From assembly GCA_016845785.1 (NCBI GenBank), contig JAERSH010000039.1, forward strand, positions 1-64,000: a DNA stretch of 64,000 nt, in the 5' to 3' direction. The stretch comes from Fidelibacterota bacterium (GTDB lineage: Bacteria; Fidelibacterota; Marinisomatia; Marinisomatales; TCS55). How positions within the stretch are numbered: the first letter of the stretch is position 1; every line of letters begins with the position of its first letter. Below, piece after piece: positions 28,894 to 38,233 of this stretch. The notes below the pieces were generated by a model. The model ran no database searches and was not told the origin of the DNA. It saw only the letters and a list, made by a program, of their open reading frames with translations. The position numbers and the translations under genes are program-made.

Positions 28894-29352
28894 TTATTGA
28901 GGCACACTATCCCGAAGCGTCTCAAAAAAGGGGATAAAATCTTTATCGAAATATTTTCCATATAAATCCCACGTCTCTCGTGCGATTTTGTTTTGATAAT
29001 AGCTCATCCCAATTTGATCAAAAGCACCTGAATCCAAGATGCCATCTTGAACTTGTAGATAAATATTCTCTATTCTGCGAAGACCGGCATAAACATGCAT
29101 TTGTAGACTGACATAATCCTCAGGACTTAAATCCTCACCACGTACGTTTTCAAACATCATTAAATGGGTCAATCTGCTCAATCGTTCATCTGTTGCAATG
29201 TCCCGAGCTATATCCATGACTTGGTTAGAAATAGCAATATTGGTTGCACTACGAACAGCACTGGTATTTTGCCGAATCTCAAACCCCACAAAAGCCAGAG
29301 AAGCCACAACACTCAGTAATCCTGTTGATTCAAAAATCTGTCTTTTATTCAT
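28894..29352 (-). CDS. Small membrane-anchored protein, unknown function
   Basis: A 152-aa protein with one N-terminal helix ('STGLLSVVASLAFVGFEI') then 'RQNTSAVRSA' and a helical rest. It resembles a loose group of short marine bacterial proteins that begin with a membrane helix followed by 'EIRQNT', all of unknown role. Its 3' end faces the barrel gene with 19 nt between; 24 nt separate it from the upstream propeller gene on the same strand. Confidence 0.55.
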   Translation of the reverse strand: MNKRQIFESTGLLSVVASLAFVGFEIRQNTSAVRSATNIAISNQVMDIARDIATDERLSRLTHLMMFENVRGEDLSPEDYVSLQMHVYAGLRRIENIYLQVQDGILDSGAFDQIGMSYYQNKIARETWDLYGKYFDKDFIPFFETLRDSVPQ

Positions 29353-29376
29353 AAGTAACCACTTCTTTGCAGAAAT

Positions 29377-30333
29377 TTACTGGATGGGGACAAATGCCAA
29401 AATCGTCCGTGGGTGTTCATCCACAATCATAAGAAATCCTTGATCTTCTAGCCGAACCAACCCTTCCCAATTTCGAGAATTTTTATCCAGAACCAGCTGA
29501 ATGGGTTTTGAATCGGTACGGGCAATTTTATCCGCATCAACTTGATATTCCACCAGCCGTTCAACATGTTCAAATTGGCCGTGGGTTTTGCCTAAGACGG
29601 TACCATCTTCCGCAGGCTTTAGCCGTTTTCGCTCTCCTGGCCAGAAAAAGTTGATGGCCCAAAATCGGCCTTGCCCATCCACTTCCGTTACATCGGTGAG
29701 GCGATATTCCAAATTGGGGAATGGCACTTCTCCCTTTGCCTTCAATCCTGAATTAAAGAAATATCCTGCAGGTTTCGGATTTACATTGGCACCATTTGCT
29801 TCATAAAGGGTCAGCAATCGATATTTAAATTTTAAGATACTTTCAATGCCCATATTCTTGATCTGAGTAGGCAATGGAATCTCCGCCATTGCATCGGGGT
29901 CGATGGTGAGTTTTTTTCTACGAAAGTCCATGCGGCCCTTTACGATAAAACTATTCATTTCATCATCATATTTTGATTCCATGATTAAATATGCATCCTT
30001 GCCGGAAAAGGTTAATGCTTCGAACCCTTGATATCCCGGAATCATCAAATCATATTGAGGCTGGATGAGGTCAATCTTTTCAGGTGTTAAACCGCCAGAT
30101 CGATTTCCATTGAGCCACCGTTGAATCTTAGTCTTGCTCAAGGCATAAAACCCCGGCGCATCTTTATTCACATATTGGGGCATCAGAATGAGATAATCCC
30201 CGTACCAAGCCAAGCCGGACATTTCCAAACTCCGCTCTGCGGCCTCGCCATTTAAAGGGATTTCAATGGGCATCACCTCTTGAGAAAAAAGGAGGCTCGA
30301 TAGAATGGTCAAAAATAGGATTTTTAGTTTCAT
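29377..30333 (-). CDS. Secreted phytase-like/SdiA-regulated-like beta-propeller protein
   Basis: A 318-aa protein with signal peptide 'MKLKILFLTILSSLLFSQE'. Segments 'EMSGLAWYGDYLILMPQY', 'GYQGFEALTFSGKDAYLIMES' and the end 'NWEGLVRLEDQGFLMIVDE' resemble the esterase-like phytase/SdiA-regulated propeller group, in which 'EG(L/I)' strands repeat. Enzymatic activity cannot be confirmed. It begins 1 nt after the S9 peptidase stop and is probably coupled to it. Confidence 0.6.
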   Translation of the reverse strand: MKLKILFLTILSSLLFSQEVMPIEIPLNGEAAERSLEMSGLAWYGDYLILMPQYVNKDAPGFYALSKTKIQRWLNGNRSGGLTPEKIDLIQPQYDLMIPGYQGFEALTFSGKDAYLIMESKYDDEMNSFIVKGRMDFRRKKLTIDPDAMAEIPLPTQIKNMGIESILKFKYRLLTLYEANGANVNPKPAGYFFNSGLKAKGEVPFPNLEYRLTDVTEVDGQGRFWAINFFWPGERKRLKPAEDGTVLGKTHGQFEHVERLVEYQVDADKIARTDSKPIQLVLDKNSRNWEGLVRLEDQGFLMIVDEHPRTILAFVPIQ

Positions 30334-30334
30334 A

Positions 30335-32308
30335 TTATTTCACGTACTTATTATACCAACCGACTAGCCGTTCCATGTAATCCAATTTATGGGCACGCTC
30401 TAACAACCCATGGGGCTCTCTGGGGTAAAAGACCAATTCTGTATCCACTCCTTTTATCCGAAGTGCTTGCCACAATTCCATCCCTTGCTCTGGGTGAACC
30501 CGTTCATCTTTCAATCCATGGATAACCAAAGTAGGTGTTTTTGCATTATTGATATGGGCCAAGGGTGATCGCTCCCAATGGAGTTCCATATTATCAAACC
30601 ACCATTGATTCCAGTGGGTGTCTGACATTTCATAAGGAATGTCTGTGGTACCCATGAAACTGATCATATTGGTTAAGCCTGCCCCCACCATGGATGCCTT
30701 AAATCGATCTGAATGTTTCGTGGCTGCCCATGCAGAGAAATATCCGCCATAAGACCAACCGCCTGTGCCCACTTTATTTCCATCCACAAGCCCTTCTGCA
30801 ATCAAATGGTCGATGCCGGCCAATACGTCTTCAAATTCTAACCCCGCTAAATCATCGTGATCTGCTTTTGAAAAGGCCACACCTTTTCCGCCACTACCAC
30901 GATAGTTCGGTTCTAATACCACGAATCCATTGGCCGCTAATAATTGCACCGGATAGGAAGCGCGTGTATTCCAGCCATCTAGACTGGTCCCTTCCGGGCC
31001 CCCATGTATTTGCAAAACGAGTGGATACCGTTTCCCTTTTCGATACTTCAATGGATAAGTAAGCACTCCTTCAATTTCTAAGCCATCTGTCCCTGTCCAA
31101 GAAATGGTTTCTTGGTTCGCTAAGGCAATTTCATCATAATCGGGGTTGGAATGGGTGAGGCGCTTAACTGTGGATTGCCCAAGTGACCCCACATGAATTT
31201 CATTGGGATGGTTGTGGCTCGATGCCGTCACGACCAATTGTCCAGAAGCGACATGAAGTGTGGCAGAAGATAAAATTTGGTTCGGTGCAAATACATCCGT
31301 TTGATTGGCCACACCTTCCGGCGAGTGCGCTTTTGTATCAATGGTGGATAATACTGTTTTTGTGCCACGATAAGATTTGCCCAAAATGGTATGATTATTC
31401 ACCCATTCCACCGTCATAAATGATTCTTTGAAATCAGGAGTATGGAGAGAAGCCTTCCCGCCTTTTACCGGTACGGTGTAAATACTTTGTGCAATCGGAT
31501 CGTTATAAGTGGTGGCACCTAGAAATGCCAATGTTTCACTATTGGGAGAGATGGCCATGTCGCCCAACTTACCCGGTGTTTCTAAAATTTTTCGTGGATT
31601 ACCACTGGGCACTTTTACTCTATAAATAGATCGTTCTAATAAATCTCGATCTGCACCTGTTTTTTCTGTGGCCTGAAACACAATATTTTTACTGTTTGGT
31701 GCCCATTCAAATGAACCTACATTTAGGTTCTGTTTATACACTTTTTGCGTTTGTCCCGTTTTTACATTATAAACCCAAATCCGCGTGTAGATATGCTCTT
31801 CATCCATGACAATCATATCGTAACCGGCTTTTTCTTTGGCTTTCTTCTCTTTTGATTTTTCGTCCCGGGATGTGAATGCAATCCATTTTCCATCGGGCGA
31901 CCATTGATAGGAACCGACACCGGTTTGATGATCCGTCAGAATTCTTGCTTCGCCTCCATCCAATGGGATCACATACACCTGTGTTGATTTATGATGATCT
32001 TTTCGTCGAGACAGAAATGACAGATCGCCATTGGGTGTCCATTGTGGAGACCAACTATTGACAGGCGATGAAGTATATTGCCGCTTATCGGAACCATCTC
32101 CATTCATGACCCAAATTTCACGATAACTGCCACCGCGGGGTTCATCTGCTGTTCTGGGTATAATGTTTACATATGCAATTTTTGTCCCTGCATCATTCAT
32201 GGCAGGTTGTGATGCATACCGCATATTGACAATATCTTCAGCCGTGATGGGTCGATCTGCCCATAGTACTGAAATAATAATGAGGGGAATGATAAATAGT
32301 TTTCTCAT
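30335..32308 (-). CDS. S9 family prolyl oligopeptidase-like peptidase, secreted
   Basis: A 657-aa protein with signal peptide (residues 1-17) and a good RBS (GAGGAG). The N-terminal 400 residues form a WD/TolB-like propeller ('YVIPLDGGEARILTDHQTGV', 'YQWSPDGKWIAFTSR'). The C-terminal alpha/beta-hydrolase has the nucleophile in 'GTGGWSYGGYF' (Ser near 518), the Asp in 'HGLKDERVHPEQG' and the His in 'EPHGLLER'. This architecture is that of acylaminoacyl-peptidase/dipeptidyl-peptidase IV-like enzymes that trim peptides. It is exported, so it likely processes external peptides together with the neighbouring acylase. Confidence 0.93.
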   Translation of the reverse strand: MRKLFIIPLIIISVLWADRPITAEDIVNMRYASQPAMNDAGTKIAYVNIIPRTADEPRGGSYREIWVMNGDGSDKRQYTSSPVNSWSPQWTPNGDLSFLSRRKDHHKSTQVYVIPLDGGEARILTDHQTGVGSYQWSPDGKWIAFTSRDEKSKEKKAKEKAGYDMIVMDEEHIYTRIWVYNVKTGQTQKVYKQNLNVGSFEWAPNSKNIVFQATEKTGADRDLLERSIYRVKVPSGNPRKILETPGKLGDMAISPNSETLAFLGATTYNDPIAQSIYTVPVKGGKASLHTPDFKESFMTVEWVNNHTILGKSYRGTKTVLSTIDTKAHSPEGVANQTDVFAPNQILSSATLHVASGQLVVTASSHNHPNEIHVGSLGQSTVKRLTHSNPDYDEIALANQETISWTGTDGLEIEGVLTYPLKYRKGKRYPLVLQIHGGPEGTSLDGWNTRASYPVQLLAANGFVVLEPNYRGSGGKGVAFSKADHDDLAGLEFEDVLAGIDHLIAEGLVDGNKVGTGGWSYGGYFSAWAATKHSDRFKASMVGAGLTNMISFMGTTDIPYEMSDTHWNQWWFDNMELHWERSPLAHINNAKTPTLVIHGLKDERVHPEQGMELWQALRIKGVDTELVFYPREPHGLLERAHKLDYMERLVGWYNKYVK

Positions 32309-32327
32309 GATAGGCTCCTCGTTCGTG

Positions 32328-34448
32328 TTATTCTTCGCCGGGACGATAGGATTTTTCCAGGTTCAATTTAATATCTTCTAAGTTCATCCATACGGGTTTC
32401 ATTTTATGGGTGGCAAACAGGGCCGCTTGGTCATCATAGTGTGGAGAATTTTCATCCAATGTGGCCGAACCAAATTGGTGAATGCTTTGTGCAGATACTT
32501 TTCCTTTAGGACTCCATTCTACAATTTGATAATAACAATCGCCTGCAGTGCCAGTCCGCTGTCCGTCTTTCTTCCGAGAATAGACGGCACGGAAAATATC
32601 GGGACCACCGCTGAGGGGCAAATCCGTATCGCCACGCTTTAACCGCTGAATATCGCCCCACTTCACATCAATCTTGCCATAGATAGATTGATACGTCTCG
32701 ACCGCTTTTTCCAATCGATTCATAATGGCATCATAGTCATATGTATATTGATCCGGATTGCTTCGAGGTTGAATTGCATCATATGCCAAATGCATGGCTG
32801 TTGTGGTGCTGTCTGTATCCAAATCCCAATTGCGGAGCAGTGCCAATGCTTCCCGAACCTTGGGATCATCACTGGTGGCTTCATCCAAAAACTGATTTAG
32901 GTTTACGGCCATAACGGATTTATCCGAATATTTGGTATCAAATTTATATGCGTAAAATTCCTCTCGCGTAATGGATGAATCTGCACCATAGGTTTCAAGG
33001 GCGCGATAGGCACGGTTGGTTTGAAATACTTCAATGCCAAGATTCCTCGGTAAAAAACCCGGCTTTGGATTATCCTCTCCAATGGTGGCATGATAAGGAG
33101 AAGCGTTGGCACTTTGAACAAATCCCGATTCCGGATTGACTACCCGCGGCATCATATCGTACTCAATATATCCACGCCATAATGAATAGATGGTATTCCC
33201 GGGGACGATCCCTTTCCAATCGTAGGCATCACTCATCCGCATGGGCATGAGTGCATTATATACATAAGAAATGTTGCCGGACTTATCTGCATATACGGTG
33301 TTAAACATGGGTATTGCTTGCGTGGTCATGGCCAATTCAAATTCTTCATGATTGGTGGCTTTGTTCATTTGGTACCATTGCTCCACCTGTCGCACTTCAC
33401 CATATCCCGAAAACCGCACCCCATATGTCCCATGGGGATTTTTAAATACCGGGCCATGGATAGACCACATTTTATCTCGCTTGAATGTCCAACGAAAAGG
33501 GCCCCACAGCTTTACTTCAATGTCCACCTCTTCAATTTCTATTTCTTCATACTTCCCTTGGATGAAATATTTATTCTCATCTTCCGGATGTATTTCCAAT
33601 TCATAGACATCAACCAAATCCGGTGCGTTTACCGTATGGCTCCAACCCAAATGTTCATTATGTCCCACAAAGATTACAGGTGATCCGGGGAAGAGACCAC
33701 CCGCCATATTCCACCCTTCTTCACTATGGAGATGGGCTTCGTACCACGCCACAGGACCTGTCCACGGCTGATGGGAATTGATGGCAATTCGCGTATAGCC
33801 ATCTGCAGATCGCTTCGGACTGACGGCCACTGCATTCGATCCCATCAATGTTTGTTCAAAAGGTCCCCATTCTGTCTTTTCAGGATGAAAAGAAAATTCC
33901 GGTTTTTCATCGGAGGCCAGTTTCCCCAACACACGGTCGAGCCCATACATTAAGGGCATGCGGTGCACAAATCCTGCAATCACATCTTTGCCAGAAACGG
34001 GGAAAACTCCACTATATATTTCATCAGGATGAAGCGTTGCATAATGGTTCAATCCGTCTGCATATCCTTCAACCAAATCCCGTGTTTCTTCTGTAAGTTG
34101 AGATGCATAGCTGGATTCTACCACATCCCAAATTTTCAGCAGTTTTACCATATAATCGTTAGCCGCCCCTTCTTTACCATGATAGAAAGCCAATTTCCCC
34201 CGGGCAGCGATGAGGGTTTCCTGAATGGTTTTAAAATCATCCTCGGCATGGGCGAAAGCGAGTCCGTAAGCTGTATCTTTATCCTTCTTGCCAAAGATGT
34301 GAGGGACGCCCCAAGTATCCCTGTGAATGGTCACGTCATATGTGCCAAATGCTTTCACATCCATGGGTGCATTGTATAGGGGGACATATGATTTTAGACC
34401 GATGATAACGCCAATAACCACCATGGCAATGATTGCATATTTTTTCAT
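32328..34448 (-). CDS. Penicillin acylase family (S45 Ntn-hydrolase) amidase
   Basis: A 706-aa precursor with an N-terminal hydrophobic segment (4-17). Family motifs: 'VTIHRDTWGVPHIFG', 'AYGLAFAHAEDDF', the autocatalytic site 'LMG-SNAVAV' with Ser204 becoming the N-terminal nucleophile, and 'INSHQPWTGPVAWYEAHLHS', 'VGHNEHLGWSHTVN'. The spacer before Ser204 is short, as in acylases such as AHL or cephalosporin acylases. It hydrolyses amides, but the substrate (peptide, N-acyl homoserine lactone or other) cannot be told. Its ATG overlaps the HAD gene stop by 4 nt. Confidence 0.92.
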   Translation of the reverse strand: MKKYAIIAMVVIGVIIGLKSYVPLYNAPMDVKAFGTYDVTIHRDTWGVPHIFGKKDKDTAYGLAFAHAEDDFKTIQETLIAARGKLAFYHGKEGAANDYMVKLLKIWDVVESSYASQLTEETRDLVEGYADGLNHYATLHPDEIYSGVFPVSGKDVIAGFVHRMPLMYGLDRVLGKLASDEKPEFSFHPEKTEWGPFEQTLMGSNAVAVSPKRSADGYTRIAINSHQPWTGPVAWYEAHLHSEEGWNMAGGLFPGSPVIFVGHNEHLGWSHTVNAPDLVDVYELEIHPEDENKYFIQGKYEEIEIEEVDIEVKLWGPFRWTFKRDKMWSIHGPVFKNPHGTYGVRFSGYGEVRQVEQWYQMNKATNHEEFELAMTTQAIPMFNTVYADKSGNISYVYNALMPMRMSDAYDWKGIVPGNTIYSLWRGYIEYDMMPRVVNPESGFVQSANASPYHATIGEDNPKPGFLPRNLGIEVFQTNRAYRALETYGADSSITREEFYAYKFDTKYSDKSVMAVNLNQFLDEATSDDPKVREALALLRNWDLDTDSTTTAMHLAYDAIQPRSNPDQYTYDYDAIMNRLEKAVETYQSIYGKIDVKWGDIQRLKRGDTDLPLSGGPDIFRAVYSRKKDGQRTGTAGDCYYQIVEWSPKGKVSAQSIHQFGSATLDENSPHYDDQAALFATHKMKPVWMNLEDIKLNLEKSYRPGEE

Positions 34449-35074
34449 AAAGCGGTTTCCAATTTTTGTGTGTGAATACCCAATGTATTGAGTTCAATTT
34501 TTAACTGATCCATATCTTGATAATGAATCCCGGCCCACCCCAAGGATTTGGCCATATCAATATTTTCTTTCAAATCATCAATAAATAGTGATGCTGATGC
34601 GGAAGCGCCGGATACCCTTAGGGCATAATCATAAATGGCTCTGTCCGGTTTTCTTGATTCGGCGTCAAAAGAGTAAATGGCCCCGTCGATATGCTGGGGA
34701 AAGCGATACCGAAGCTCAATTTCATCTCTAATGTGTCGTGGGTTTGTGTTGGACAGAAGCCAAATTTTGTAATCTGCTGAAAGGGATTCCATCATACCAG
34801 AAACTGCCGTTTCTTTACCCAATAGCTTTTGCCATCCTCGCCAGAAGTCCGATTCTTTTAAACAACAGGGTTGGGGGAGGCCATCCTTAAATGCTGTGAA
34901 GAATTCATAGTCTGTGAGTTGGCCCGTTTCGTAGGCATGGTGGACTTCATCAGAAAATGCCGTTTCAATTTCATCTAATGAAAGGTCGGCGCTGTCGGCC
35001 CAGTATTGGACGCACCGCTCCGGGTGAATATGAATGAGCACATTGCCAATGTCGAAGAAAATATGTTGAATCAT
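34445..35074 (-). CDS. HAD-IA phosphatase, YihX-like
   Basis: A 209-aa HAD hydrolase. Motif I is 'FFDIGNVLIHIHP' with nucleophile D8; motif II 'WLLSNTNP'; motif III Lys in 'ESRKPDRAIYDYAL'; motif IV 'FIDDLKENIDMAKSLG'. The N-terminal cap region ('DEVHHAYETGQLTDYEFFTAF') matches E. coli YihX, a glucose-1-phosphatase, from memory. It is cytoplasmic; the substrate is probably a sugar phosphate, not proven. It lies first in a minus-strand cluster with the acylase and S9 peptidase, which are exported, so a shared pathway is unclear. Confidence 0.88.
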   Translation of the reverse strand: MIQHIFFDIGNVLIHIHPERCVQYWADSADLSLDEIETAFSDEVHHAYETGQLTDYEFFTAFKDGLPQPCCLKESDFWRGWQKLLGKETAVSGMMESLSADYKIWLLSNTNPRHIRDEIELRYRFPQHIDGAIYSFDAESRKPDRAIYDYALRVSGASASASLFIDDLKENIDMAKSLGWAGIHYQDMDQLKIELNTLGIHTQKLETAL

Positions 35075-35194
35075 GATTAAAGATTTAAGTCTTAAAAAGG
35101 GGACGAAAATTAAGAAATGGACTGGAGATTTCTGAGGAATTTGGCTTTTAACTCAAAACGATGTAATTTTACTGAAACTGGCATCGTTCACTAC

Positions 35195-35665
35195 ATGAAT
35201 TACAAACATAATAATTATTTTAGATTTATTTTACTCATCCTCTTTCTTGGATGTGCATCCAATATCTCCTTTTTGCCTGAAGGGGTTACCCTCGAAAAAA
35301 ATCAAATGGTCTACCGAGATGATCCTATGGGTATATGGACCCATGATTGGGAGGGAAAATACCACCATTATGCACCAGAAGATTCTACTCAATACTTTAC
35401 ATTAACCCAAAAATTTGGTATTCAATTAGAAAATTCATTTGTGGGTCACTGTAAACGGCACAGTATTGTTGAGGCTGTGAATATTTCACCCGAAACCATT
35501 ACGGTGATGAATATCACGAAAAACAATAAACGCTTGTTCGCCCAAATAAATAAAAACTTTGATTTATTGACACCAACGACCGATGATTCATCCATGCCCG
35601 TGCAAGCACCCGCGCCCACCGATGGATTAATTCAAGCGGAAAAACGTGGCGATAAAAAGAATTAA
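35195..35665 (+). CDS. Small lipoprotein, unknown function
   Basis: Starting at 35195 gives 156 aa with signal 'MNYKHNNYFRFILLILFLGC', a good lipobox (LGC); the frame opens earlier at 35117 but that would bury the signal. The mature protein has 'MVYRDDPMGIWTHDWEGKYHHY' and ends in a Pro/Asp-rich tail. No family is recognised. It lies alone on the plus strand between two minus-strand genes, 3 nt from the end of the glycosylase gene. Confidence 0.55.
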   Translation: MNYKHNNYFRFILLILFLGCASNISFLPEGVTLEKNQMVYRDDPMGIWTHDWEGKYHHYAPEDSTQYFTLTQKFGIQLENSFVGHCKRHSIVEAVNISPETITVMNITKNNKRLFAQINKNFDLLTPTTDDSSMPVQAPAPTDGLIQAEKRGDKKN

Positions 35666-35668
35666 GCC

Positions 35669-36283
35669 TCACCACTCAAAAGGCCCATCCACAATTTTCC
35701 ACAGATACCATGCGGCTACCGTTCGATAGGGTCGCCACTTCTCCGCTTCTAATTCCATTTCTTTTGGGGTTGGTAATCGATCCATTTTATTCAGGCCCAT
35801 AAACCCTTTTTGAATACCCAAATCACCCAATGGAAATACATCTGGGCGGACCAGGGTGAACATGAGGAACATGTCGGCCGTCCACTGACCGATGCCTTTG
35901 ACTTTGATCAGTTCAGTGCTTATTTCCTCATCCGTCATTGCATCCACATTCGATAAGTCTATTGCTCCCCCATCCCATTTTTCAGATAGGTCACGGATAT
36001 AATTGGCTTTTTGATTTGAGAGTCCAACCGACCGTAACGTTTCATGGGGGATGTGAATGACATCCTTCGGCTTCGGATATTGATTGGTATTAAATAATGA
36101 TTTAAATCGCCCGTATATGGTGGCGGCGGCTTTGCCGCTCAATTGCTGATATACGATGGATCGGACCAAAGATTCATAATAATTAGATATGGGGTTGAAT
36201 TCCGGGGGACCGAATTCATCCATGAGGCGACCCATACGTGGGTCCGCTTTTCTTAGGGACAATAAGGCTTTTTTAAGATTCAT
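35669..36283 (-). CDS. AlkA-type DNA-3-methyladenine glycosylase (HhH-GPD)
   Basis: A 204-aa protein from the ATG at 36283, which overlaps the previous stop as TAATG; a TTG lies 12 nt earlier. HhH-GPD features: 'IVYQQLSGKAAATIYGRF', 'LRSVGLSNQKANYIRDL', the helix-hairpin-helix 'VKGIGQWTADMFLMF' and catalytic Asp154 in 'PLGDLGI'. There is no Fe-S cluster, consistent with AlkA/MpgII. It removes alkylated bases from DNA, starting base-excision repair. Confidence 0.92.
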   Translation of the reverse strand: MNLKKALLSLRKADPRMGRLMDEFGPPEFNPISNYYESLVRSIVYQQLSGKAAATIYGRFKSLFNTNQYPKPKDVIHIPHETLRSVGLSNQKANYIRDLSEKWDGGAIDLSNVDAMTDEEISTELIKVKGIGQWTADMFLMFTLVRPDVFPLGDLGIQKGFMGLNKMDRLPTPKEMELEAEKWRPYRTVAAWYLWKIVDGPFEW

Positions 36284-37014
36284 TACTTCGAACAAATATA
36301 CAGCTGAAGGAGGCTCGATTCATCGAAAGGCTCCCCATCATAATCTCCCCATTTTTCATCAATGGTGAACCCCGACTCCACCAGTAAACGATCCATGGTG
36401 TCGGGGTAGATCATGCGCATATCAAATTGGTATTCATCCTGTGCTTTGCCATCACCACGATCAAAAAACCAGTGGATGTGATTGGTCTCTGTTTCTTCAT
36501 CAAATTGATTCTTTTGCCACACGGTACAGGTTTCACCCGTGGGATGATTAATGACCATTTCTTCATATTTCTTATTAGGATCACGATATAAAAACTCAGG
36601 GTCAGGGACGAATATATCCAAAAGAAACCTCCCTTTTTCTGATAGATGATCTTTCACCGATTCCAAGCATTGGATCATTTCATTTTCATGATATAAATGG
36701 AGAAAGGAATTGAAAGGGATAAAAATGAGATCGAATTGTTGATCCAATTGAAATGAGCGCATATCACCGGTAATGAAATTGCCTTGTGGATATTTAATTT
36801 TGCAGTGATCGATAAAGACAGGACTTAAGTCTAAGCCGGTATAATTGTACCCCTTATCTAATAGGGGCCGAGCGACACGTCCAGTTCCACATGCCAATTC
36901 AAGGATGGGTCCATTTGTTTCTTTCGCCCAATGGGTGTAAAAAGGGATATCGTCAACCTTATGCCCTGTGCAAGCATCATAGAGGTCGGGTTGGTTGTAC
37001 ATTTGGATTTTCAT
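36283..37014 (-). CDS. Class I SAM-dependent methyltransferase
   Basis: From the ATG at 37014 this is 243 aa; the frame opens upstream to 37068, but that part is a palindromic repeat, so the later start is preferred. Motif I 'ILELACGTGRVARPLL' (37-52) binds SAM, followed by 'YTGLDLSPVFIDHCKIKYP', 'GNFITGDMRSF' and 'FDLIFIPFNSFLHL'. The fold is the Methyltransf_25 type; the substrate is unknown. Its TAA overlaps the AlkA-like ATG, so the two are translationally coupled. Confidence 0.85.
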   Translation of the reverse strand: MKIQMYNQPDLYDACTGHKVDDIPFYTHWAKETNGPILELACGTGRVARPLLDKGYNYTGLDLSPVFIDHCKIKYPQGNFITGDMRSFQLDQQFDLIFIPFNSFLHLYHENEMIQCLESVKDHLSEKGRFLLDIFVPDPEFLYRDPNKKYEEMVINHPTGETCTVWQKNQFDEETETNHIHWFFDRGDGKAQDEYQFDMRMIYPDTMDRLLVESGFTIDEKWGDYDGEPFDESSLLQLYICSK

Positions 37015-37025
37015 TTTACTCGAGG

Positions 37026-37085
37026 CCTGAGCCAGTCGAAGGGCTAGAGGGGCCTTCATAAATTGCACCCTTCGACAAGCTCAGG
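37026..37085. repeat. Palindromic intergenic repeat ('TTCGACAAGCTCAGG' type)
   Basis: CCTGAGC-CA-GTCGAAGGG (37026-37043) is the inverted complement of CCCTTCGAC-AA-GCTCAGG (37068-37085), apart from 2 central mismatches, with a 24-nt loop. Sequences like CCTTCGACAAGCTCAGG are common dispersed palindromes in bacterial genomes. Here one fills the gap between the TPR gene and the methyltransferase gene. Confidence 0.7.
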
Positions 37086-37096
37086 GTACAATCCTT

Positions 37097-37747
37097 TTAT
37101 AATGCAGCTTTGATGGCTTTTCGTTCGTCGGCGATCCGTTTTTTATCCTCACCCTTTTTCGCCAGAATATCCAATACATCTAGGGCTTGGTGATAAAGCC
37201 CCTGCCCTTTTAACACATTCACCAACGTGAATGTGGCCAAGCGCGGACTAATGGCCACCCCTTCTAAACTAATATCCTGAGGCAATGGCTTTTTGGATTT
37301 ATCCTGTTTTTTAATTTCAGGGATATCTGATTTCTTTTTGGTTTTTTTCGATGGTTTCTTGGCGAAGTAATCCTTGGCAAACTGGTTGTTTGGATCCACG
37401 GTTTGGGCCCGCTTCCAACTTGCTTTTAAGGTGGTGGGTGATCGATCTAATTGTTCCTGAACCATGGGTAGCGTGGTGGCCGCTGTCTGGTGATCTGGAT
37501 AGGTTTTGAGTACTTTTTTCATCCATTTTTCTGCTGCAGCCAAATTGCCCATGCCCATCTCTGCCTGGGATAAAATAAATTGTCCATCAGCCGAATCGGG
37601 ATGATGCTCTAAGCCAATTTCGCACACACGCTTGGCCCGATCATATTCACCCTTCGATTGATATATCTCTGCCAATACTGGAAAGAGCACCGTATCAAAA
37701 TGATTGGCGAAATAGAGTTCCAGTTCGGTGAGGTTTTTCAGGTCCAT
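37097..37747 (-). CDS. TPR protein, unknown function
   Basis: A 216-aa soluble protein with TPR-like repeats ('VLFPVLAEIYQSKGEYDRAKRVCEIGLEHHP', 'FILSQAEMGMGNLAAAEKWMKKVLKTYP') over residues 15-90. A Lys-rich linker ('KKPSKKTKKKSDIPEIKKQDKSKK') follows, then a last helical repeat ('LVNVLKGQGLYHQALDVLDIL'). It begins directly where the B12-binding gene stops (adjacent stop and ATG), suggesting coupling. It is probably a scaffold for protein contacts. Confidence 0.7.
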   Translation of the reverse strand: MDLKNLTELELYFANHFDTVLFPVLAEIYQSKGEYDRAKRVCEIGLEHHPDSADGQFILSQAEMGMGNLAAAEKWMKKVLKTYPDHQTAATTLPMVQEQLDRSPTTLKASWKRAQTVDPNNQFAKDYFAKKPSKKTKKKSDIPEIKKQDKSKKPLPQDISLEGVAISPRLATFTLVNVLKGQGLYHQALDVLDILAKKGEDKKRIADERKAIKAAL

Positions 37748-38152
37748 TTAACGGCGGTTTTCTACAACCCAGTTGGTGATATAGTCCACAGTGTCTTGCA
37801 CAGGTGTACCGGGACCAAATAATTTGCCCATGCCTAATCCTTCTAATTCTGCCACATCCTTTTTGGGGATAATCCCCCCGCCTGTGAGAAGAACATCATC
37901 CAATCCCTTTTCTTGCATGAGGTTATACACATTGGGGAAAATGGTCATGTGGGCATTGTTTAAACTGGACAGGGCAATCACATCTGCATCCTCTTGGAGG
38001 GCGGCAGATACGATCATTTCTGGTGTTTGGCGGAGGCCAAGATAAATGACTTCCATCCCTGCGTCTCGGTAGGCCGCAGCCAATACCTTAATACCCCGGT
38101 CGTGGCCGTCCAGGCCGGGCTTGGCCATGAGTATTCTGATTTTTCTTTTCAT
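37748..38152 (-). CDS. Stand-alone B12-binding subunit, methylmalonyl-CoA mutase type
   Basis: A 134-aa protein that is only a cobalamin-binding domain: '[15 protein letters not shown]' contains DxHxxG (D15, H17, G20) and is followed by '[16 protein letters not shown]', '[14 protein letters not shown]' and '[12 protein letters not shown]'. This corresponds to the small subunit of split methylmalonyl-CoA mutases or related acyl-CoA mutases, which interconvert methylmalonyl- and succinyl-CoA. The catalytic large subunit is not in this window. It precedes a TPR gene and follows dtd after an 81-nt gap. Confidence 0.92.
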   Translation of the reverse strand: MKRKIRILMAKPGLDGHDRGIKVLAAAYRDAGMEVIYLGLRQTPEMIVSAALQEDADVIALSSLNNAHMTIFPNVYNLMQEKGLDDVLLTGGGIIPKKDVAELEGLGMGKLFGPGTPVQDTVDYITNWVVENRR

Positions 38153-38233
38153 TTTCTCGGATTAATTGAAGGGGGAAATTACAATGAAATGGGGTCTGAG
38201 TCGAGGAGTTCGAAGTGTTACGAACTTTTATGA

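Noticed and set aside
38155-38233. Inverted repeat AGTTCG / CGAACT between dtd and the B12-subunit gene
   Set aside because: It is only 6 bp with an 8-nt loop and no T-run, so it is too weak to call a terminator or regulatory site.
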